64,000 nt of DNA. Source: Linum tenue. Its lineage: Eukaryota > Streptophyta > Magnoliopsida > Malpighiales > Linaceae. The notes beneath the pieces were generated by a model. That model saw only the letters and a list, made by a program, of their open reading frames with translations. It was not told the DNA's origin and did no database searches. A program made the translations under genes and the position numbers. Positions 57,401 to 64,000 of the stretch are shown one piece after another. Every line of letters begins with the position of its first letter. Position 1 is the stretch's first letter. The stretch covers positions 67,023,676 to 67,087,675 of the forward strand of contig CAMGYJ010000006.1 of NCBI GenBank assembly GCA_946122785.1. Reading direction: 5' to 3'.

Positions 57401-59418
57401 ATAAGATACGGATTTAACTGGTCAATCCAACTCAAAAAAATATTAAAGATCACTATTTTGACAAATGATCCTTGTCTGCTTCCATAAGATCATCGTATTC
57501 TTATATAAGGCTCGAATTAGGAAAAACAATCCTTCTTCCAATGCATAATACCTAGAGACTATGAAACATAAACAACATTGAATATAAAATAAAAGTAGAT
57601 AATATCATGTTTCTCAAACTCAAAGGAACAATCATAACCCTAAGGTAGGATCAATATGTGGCTTAACCAAGTCCACACTGAACTTCTTTATCATATATAA
57701 TTTAATTCATACCTGATCAAGTTGCTTGATAATAATAATCCCTGAAAATGTTAAATCAACAAATCTAACTATTTCGATTGTGAAATTAGTATTGAAGACT
57801 TTTATTAGTGTCACAAAATAAAAATTGAGATACTAATTTACACTATTTGTACATTATAATCGTAATATATAAACCAAAAAGTATTAATCTTGGATAATAA
57901 ATTATAATGGAAAGCTAAGTACTGATTAAGTTGAGAAGGATTCAGATAACAAACATAGAATTTTGAGATAATAATAAAAAAAAAAGTCACGCAAGCATCA
58001 ATAAAAAGGGATAATCATTAGTCGTTACCAATATACATTAGAAAATAGAAACATTACCAAAATAGAAAGGGATAAATAAAAAAAACGTATAGAAAGCTAA
58101 CGAATTATAAATGTATTCGTTAGGGTAAAATTGAAATCTTCCCATCCCTTCAGCATTTTGCTTGTTTATATGCCTTTTTTTGTTATCATAGTCCAGACAA
58201 ACTATACAACTGGTGTTTTGTCAGTCAAAGAGAAAGAATAGAAGCGGTCAAGTGAATAAGGCGGGAGAAAAGGTGAGTGGGCCGCAAATTGATTTTAGTT
58301 GAGAGCCCAAAGTGAAAAGAAACAGAAAAGACGGGAAAAGAAATTAGTGGGCTTTTAGCCCATTTGGCAGTCGTCGTCTTCGCTGTGTGGAAGGGCAGCG
58401 ACGCGAACTGAAGCAGAGGAAAGGGAAGATGAGCAGAGAAATTCATTGAGAGGGGATACAGTCTGGGTTCAACTTCTCCTAGGCAAACGAATTGATCGGC
58501 GACATTAGGGATTTAAGAGAGGCAATCGTGATCCCTCTCCTCTTTCATGCACTCATCAAGAACAAAATATTATAAAAGTAATTAAAAATAAGATGAGCGA
58601 TAATAAGACAGAAAGAGAGGAAGAGAAGAATTGCGGAAGATGGGGAAGCCTCTCCGAAGCGTGCGGCGAGAGATAGGAGATTGGAAGGCAGAAAGTTAGA
58701 AAAGGATGGATACGAAATTTACGATTAAAGCCTTCCGCACTATGCGGAGATTTCAGCAAAGGCTGATGTGGCAAAACCTATTTCTTGACATTGCCTTATA
58801 GTATTTTGTAGATAGATTTTTGAAAAACTTTTACGGTTATTTTGCTTAAAAAACGATTTGCCTATTTCAGTCACTTTCCTATGGCTTTTCTAGTATTTTC
58901 TTAAAATCGAGTAGCTAATCTCAAATATGTGCATCAATTAGCAAACCTACATCACAGTTATTTAATATTGGATCCCACCTTTGTGGAAGCATCTTAATTT
59001 GCACAGTTCATCATTAATTAGATTCCTAACGATAATACTAGTTATTATCATTATACATAAAAACAATTAAACAAATGGTTGCATATAAACTTTGATTCCA
59101 ATTTGATGCCTCTATCTATCAAAAATTTAAAAGGCAATCGTTCAAGTGTTCACATTATGAAAGATTTTCGTTTTGCTGGATCGACCAAATATACGAGACA
59201 AGTATTAGAAAATATAAATAGGAAAGCTGCTTTAATTTAATTCTTTTCCCCCTTTTCTTTGTCTAAACAAAGTTCACCAGCTAAGCTAGGTAGCTGTTTT
59301 AATACGCACCGTACTGATCTTTTTCCTTTGCTTTGGGTGATTCACAGACAAGAGTACTGCCCTTTTGAGATGGACCTCACACGTTAAATAGCTAGCTATA
59401 CGAAATTTCCAAGTAAAC
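54420..59418. other. Long intergenic stretch without a supported gene
   Basis: A GA-rich purine tract at 54420-54650 lies upstream of the thaumatin-like gene. (AT)n runs occur near 55205 and 55687. Open frames at 55654-56075 have hydrophobic or mixed sequence but no motif. A GC-richer patch at 58370-58760 could be a leader exon but shows no clear protein. The rest is AT-rich. Confidence 0.35.
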
Positions 59419-59421
59419 TAA

Positions 59422-59689
59422 GATGGTTTGGATGAATCAATTGAAAAACGAGACAATTTATTAATCAATTGTCTCGTTTTACAAAATGAGTCGTGTAAAA
59501 CGAGTAAATTTGAATTAGCTGTCCCACTCAAGACAATTGTAATTGCTTCAAAATGAGTCAATTCAGAATTTCCAAGGCCAAATTGCTTCATTCAAATTTT
59601 CTGCTGCTAAACGAGTCAATCTGACACAATTGTCTCAAAACGAGACAATTGTATCAGATTGATCCATTAGAATTTATCATCCAAATGGC
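59422..59689. mobile_element. Palindromic Harbinger-like MITE (268 bp)
   Basis: The ends read GATGGTTTGGATGA and, inverted, GGCCATTTGGATGA, flanked by TAA on both sides (59419-59421 and 59690-59692). Inside, the words GAGACAATTG and CAATTGTCTC recur inverted, so the whole element can fold. Confidence 0.75.
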
Positions 59690-59692
59690 CTA

Positions 59693-60216
59693 ATTACTTT
59701 TGCACAACTTGTACGAACATCTTAGAGAAAATCTAATGGAAATTAGAATTTTATGACTCATCGTTTTTTCAAAAACAAAATTATTTTTTACGACTCGTCC
59801 TTAATTAGTCAATGTATACTTGTGTAGTTTAACCCCACCAAAACGATCATTCTAAACACCGACATAATCGTGTTTCCTCCTTCTCACTCCAAAGGTCGAC
59901 CCAATAAAATAAATTGGTTAACTATACTTCAGAGGGCTTCTCCGGAATGACTTTGCAGGCCCTGCATATCGGTATCACTTCTTTTCTTTGCAAATGATTT
60001 GTATATTTTTCTTCAAGCATCGTCTCATTCTTCTTGCACAACTCTCCTCTCGCTGCTTCAAGTTTACCAGGGTCTAAAATCTAAATGGCCAACGAATCAA
60101 TTTGGCTAAATCCAATGTTTGCTTTTGCAAAGAATACCCCTCTCTGGCTCTCTCCCCCTGGCTTAGTCAATCAATGGCACGTTGATTCAAGAAACAAACG
60201 AATATAAGCCGTCTAT
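59693..60216. other. Short intergenic stretch
   Basis: No feature that I can support. Confidence 0.3.
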
Positions 60217-60224
60217 ATTATAGG

Positions 60225-60945
60225 TAGGGCTACAAATGAGCCGAGTTGTTCGCGAGTGGTTCGACGTTCGACTCGGAAAAAGCTCATTCGAAATTCGGCT
60301 CGTTTACTAATGAGCCGAGCTTGAGCTTAGCCTTCTGCAGCTCGTGGAGCTCGCGAGCTAGCTTGACTCGGTGGCTTGTTGAGCTCAACTCGTGAGCTGG
60401 CTCGTTAAGAGCTCATGAGATGTCTCAACTCTCAAGATTGTGGCTAGAGAGCCAACTCAATTACTGAGTTATGAGCGAATCGATCTATATGAGTTTGATT
60501 TTGATAATTCATAGGATTGTTAAATTATATATCTCACTCTATATGAAGTTTAACACGTAGATTATGTGAGCAAATATGTTTTATTTAATTTTAAAAAAGC
60601 CATTATGTATCATAGATTGCTTCGATACTGTGAAATAGCATAATTTTCACAAATTAAAATTTATTAACTAAATAATTTAATACCACAAAGTATAACATAA
60701 AATTAGTTAATATCGAATACTTAACTATTATTATTATTTTCTTCATCTTGGCATTAATCACATGTATCATGTATTACATACAAAACGAATATATCAAATA
60801 CGAGTTAAGATTTTATTAAGCAAGCTAGCTCGCAACTCAACTCGACTCGGCTTGTTAATAAACGAACCGAGCTCGACCTCGACTCATTTATTAACGAGCC
60901 GAGCTCAAACTGAGGAAAGCTCGACTCGGCTCATTTGCAGCCCTA
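60225..60945. mobile_element. hAT-like non-autonomous element (721 bp)
   Basis: Ends TAGGGCTACAAATGAGCCGA and, inverted, TAGGGCTGCAAATGAGCCGA, with a perfect 8-bp target duplication ATTATAGG (60217-60224 and 60946-60953). Subterminal regions are dense in GAGCTCG/CGAGCT motifs; the centre is AT-rich and non-coding. Confidence 0.93.
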
Positions 60946-61230
60946 ATTATAGGTGTATTGGGCCGAACCCTATTGGGCAAAGATGGGGCCTGATTTGTGT
61001 GGAAACTTGAAAAAGCTTAAAAAGGGAAGCATAGCAAGGGCAAGATAAGGAAGAAGACCAACTTTGCTTTTGGAATTTGGGCAAAAGTGTTTGCCTCTGG
61101 ATTCATGCAAACCCTATTTGCTGAAATCCACGTCAAATTTTCCATTGTTGTCGTGGAAGGCACTTGCTTGTGGTTTCTTACCCTTCTGCTACAATAATCA
61201 ATGAAGAGTTAAGTGAAATATGAACAATAA

Positions 61231-61314
61231 GTCAGGATGGCCGAGTGGTCTAAGGCGCCAGACTCAAGTTCTGGTCTTCGAGAGAGGGCGTGGGTTCAAA
61301 TCCCACTTCTGACA
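61231..61314 (+). tRNA. tRNA-Leu(CAA)
   Basis: An 84-nt cloverleaf without intron: acceptor strands GTCAGGA and TTCTGAC plus A, A-box region TGGCCGAGTGG, anticodon stem-loop CCAGA-CTCAAGT-TCTGG with anticodon CAA at 61265-61267, a long class-II variable arm, and B-box GGTTCAAATCC in the T arm. All stems pair. It is the class of nuclear leucine tRNA and sits alone between a hAT element and intergenic DNA. Confidence 0.97.
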
Positions 61315-61324
61315 AACTTTATTA

Positions 61325-61331
61325 TTTTTTT
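61325..61331 (+). terminator. RNA polymerase III terminator of the tRNA gene
   Basis: A run of seven T residues 11 bases after the end of the tRNA, the usual Pol III stop. Confidence 0.85.
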
Positions 61332-62111
61332 CCACTATGTTTTTGTATTGTGAATTTGTGATGTTAGAACCAAGGCCCAAAGGTCGGATGAATTTGTGCG
61401 AGGCCCGGCCCAATTAGTCGGGCTCCTCGTTTCCATTCGAGGGAAGATGTGACGTGGCAATTTGCTCACTCGATTTTTACCGAGTTCCGGCATGTATCCA
61501 AGGATGACGCAAAATGCCATCACCTAGCTAGTTATGGATTTGACCTTTCCATGTCATTTTTGGACGACATTTCGTCTCTTCCTACGCATAGTAAGTGATA
61601 TTATCCATAACCTAATAGTTTAACACTAAATTTTCAAGCCACTAACGTATAATGGTCAATAAAGAGTCATTAGGAAGTCCAATTAAAACTTCATTGCATT
61701 GCACCAACGGGGCAAAGAGCGTCTGTAATTGCTACCCATGTCGTATTACTATCAATATAATACCAACAAGTCGACTTAGATGAAAAGTTCACGCACTAGC
61801 TAGCTAGTATATTAGTATTACTCCTGCATAAAGTTCCTTGGAATAAGAAGGATGAAGCAAATAGTCGCCTGCCGCCAATTTAACTTTGCTTTTCTATTGT
61901 TGATAAATTCTTATATCCAAAAAATGCGTATATCATGTTTCAAGAATCAATACGAAAAAGTAGACCAGGCAATTGTTAGTAAATGAAATAAGATATGTTA
62001 TTATTGAACTTTCTCTCAACAAATCAATTATTGTGTTTCAAATCGACAACAACGCTATCTATTAAGCACATGTTATTCAAACCCATACGAATATATACTT
62101 TCGTTTGAAAG
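61332..62111. other. Intergenic stretch
   Basis: No gene or repeat that I can support. Confidence 0.3.
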
Positions 62112-62423
62112 TGCTAGTAAACGGTATATGAACTACGTTTGAACCTCTCCTAACAACTCGGAGTATTGGGATCAACTGTATCTTGACATGGACACATGGT
62201 ATCAGAACCTTCTGTAACCGAGAGGTCTCATGTTCGAATCTTGGTGACCCCCATCTGTCATCTGTTTCTGTTAAGCACATGGTGTCCGGACCTGTGCCTA
62301 TGCAAATTCCAAGCCTATCTGAGTGGCTTGAGTTTGAGGGGGTATGTTGGTAAACGGTATATGAATCACAATTGAAGCTCTTCCAAAACTCAAATTATTA
62401 GAATCAACTGGTGGTTCTTGACA
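62112..62423 (+). mobile_element. TRIM-type miniature LTR retrotransposon (~312 bp)
   Basis: The 5' terminal repeat (62112-62188) starts TGCTAGTAAACGGTATATGA and ends CTTGACA; the 3' one (62345-62423) starts TGTTGGTAAACGGTATATGA and ends CTTGACA. A primer-binding site (TGGTATCAGAACC, 62197-62209) and a polypurine tract (TTTGAGGGGG, 62333-62342) are correctly placed. With ~78-bp LTRs and ~155 bp inside it has no coding capacity and would depend on another element. The target duplication is imperfect (GAAAG and GAATC). Confidence 0.85.
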
Positions 62424-63366
62424 GAATCTAAATATAGTTTTCTTACTTCATCATCTTTGCGTATAATATCACCCATATTTGTGCTTTCCAAGTCAAGCGA
62501 AGAGAAAACCTAACACGAAACATAACATCAGCCAGCCCCCTGACTTCTTAATATCTTCTGTTGTTAGGTTTCAGCTACAACAACAGATTAACCAAAGCAT
62601 CTCACTGTCTTTGGCAATGGCAATGGCCGGCGCGCATGTTATCTGTCGTGTAAAGTTGGCGGTTGGATAAATGTTGATGTTAATTAGGATGACCCATGTG
62701 ATGTGAGTCATATAATTTGATTACTCCATACTTCCTTTTTCTTTCTCGCAGCATATTCCCAGTTTTGTACTAACACCAACAATACGGCTTATCTAATCTC
62801 CCTTTTCCCACCTTCTTTGTAAAGAAAGCTTTTCTTCGTCATATTAACACAATCAACAACCATGAACCATATAGCTTATCTATCCTATCCATAGCACATA
62901 CTATACACCTTTCCAAATACATTCCACGCGGCCACATGCACCTAAACCCTATTCTACTGGCCGTCCCCGTGAGTATGCATAACTAGAAATTTCATATTCG
63001 ATTACATAATTAAGCTACACTATATTTTCCGTTACATTAACTCCTTAGTCATTGGAAAATGGAATATGATGAATTGGTTGTTGAGGGGATGTTGGAACAT
63101 TGAATATATATATGGCCGAAAATTCTTATGTTTGGATTTCAAAAACTGATGATTTAAGTAATAACGATATGATCAATTATGTTATGGCATAAAATGGGAT
63201 AGTGTGGACTTTGTCGGCTTATCTTTGTAGGGTTGTCAAGAATGATATTATCGTGCAACTCGTGAGAGTCAAATTTTTATTCCGCTAATACAAATATCTT
63301 TCAATGAATACACATACAATAATATAATATTTAAAATTACATGATACTCTTGAGAGCACTTTTACT
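62424..63366. other. Intergenic stretch
   Basis: No supported gene. A short open frame at 62479-62670 ends MAMAGAHVICRVKLAVG without family match. Confidence 0.3.
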
Positions 63367-63652
63367 ATGCTATATAGTATTGGTGCTTTAATGTACAACT
63401 TAAAGTTGTACCATAACATTAAATGTATAAGCTAGTTTAGATTGTACCATAAAGCAACTTGTACTATTATGTTATTGTACAACTTTACAACTTGAAGTTG
63501 TATCATCACATAAATGTACAAGTTTAAGTTGTACCATAAAAGAATTTGTACAAAAAGTATAGGTACAATCTAAAGTTGTACCATAACGTAAATGTACAAT
63601 TTTAAGTTGTACCATAAAGACAAAACCCTATAGCGCCGATACTATATAGCAT
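63367..63652. mobile_element. Small inverted-repeat element with internal GTTGTACC repeats
   Basis: The ends read ATGCTATATAGTATTGGTGC and, inverted, ATGCTATATAGTATCGGCGC. The inside is built from repeated words of the type AAGTTGTACCATAA and TGTACAA in both orientations (about six units). Target duplication not clear. Non-coding MITE. Confidence 0.65.
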
Positions 63653-64000
63653 TGAAAAATTTCTCTACTCTTGAATATTTTACCTGAATTGAATCCGAAT
63701 CCCTCATTGAAACTATATTGAAAACTAGTTCGCCCCCACTTATTCTAAAAATTATGAAACTCAAGAATGAAAATTTATACAATTTATTTTTAAAAACAAA
63801 AAAAAGCATCTAGTCATCAATCTTTCTTTTGTCAACAAATAAAGCCGTTGTTGTTGACATGCATCTTACCATATAACTAACTAGCTTAGTCATCAAAGCA
63901 CATTAGAAGAACCCAAATGGAAAAGCTTCCACGCATTGACATTTTCAGGTGTTCAGTCAAGCTATATGATCTATCAACCCTAAATTCCTGTCATAACGAA
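63653..64000. other. Intergenic end of the window
   Basis: AT-rich DNA; nothing further seen. Confidence 0.3.

Overview
This is nuclear DNA from a flowering plant, probably a eudicot. It has intron-rich genes with GT-AG junctions, plant LTR retrotransposons, Mutator-like, hAT-like and Harbinger-like elements, and an AT-rich intergenic background. The species cannot be named from the sequence. I see three host genes that look intact: an ER-resident HSP90 (GRP94/SHEPHERD type, 14 exons, 25718-29633, + strand, ending in KDEL), a two-exon thaumatin-like/PR-5 protein (53416-54314, - strand) and a tRNA-Leu(CAA) (61231-61314). Almost everything else that can be identified is mobile DNA or gene debris carried or broken by it.

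Layout. 1-7339: 3' part of an Athila-like Ty3/gypsy element (broken gag-protease, most of pol deleted, 1.36-kb 3' LTR), split at 2497-4148 by a hairpin Mutator-like element with a perfect 9-bp target duplication. 7984-10506: remains of two host genes on the - strand, a STRUBBELIG-family LRR receptor and an isoprenylcysteine methylesterase, in scrambled order and cut by a solo LTR. 11653-14007: Pack-MULE-like element with a nested hAT. 14124-14824: short hAT element, followed by a degraded hAT transposase. 18131-23452: Ty1/copia element with both LTRs, 5-bp target duplication, PBS and PPT; its gag-pol frame is free of frameshifts but carries ten nonsense codons. 25258-29633: HSP90 gene with a perfect ER-stress element and several UPR-type sites. 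30484-31901: Pack-MULE with a captured LEA_2 gene. 32096-33121: 1-kb foldback element. 35695-41372: 365-bp tandem monomers plus a 1.77-kb triplication carrying two diverged, inverted copies of an unrecognised coding exon. 41473-42930: hAT-like element. 47261-47673: Tourist/Harbinger-like MITE. 49857-51886: a ~205-bp tandem duplication whose two copies were hit at nearly the same base by a LINE fragment and by a Pack-MULE carrying an ABCG transporter exon. 53416-54314: thaumatin-like gene. 59422-63652: MITEs, a hAT element, the tRNA gene and a ~312-bp TRIM.

How it fits together. The HSP90 promoter architecture (CCAAT-N9-CCACG plus TGACGTGG-type sites) matches its expected role as a chaperone induced by the unfolded-protein response. 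The strongest theme elsewhere is gene capture: at least four Mutator-like elements, three with related GGGTTAAT termini, each hold pieces of host-like coding sequence. No bacterial-type system, CRISPR array or viral replicon was seen. The least explained object is the 35695-41372 array, whose short conserved exon I could not assign to a family.
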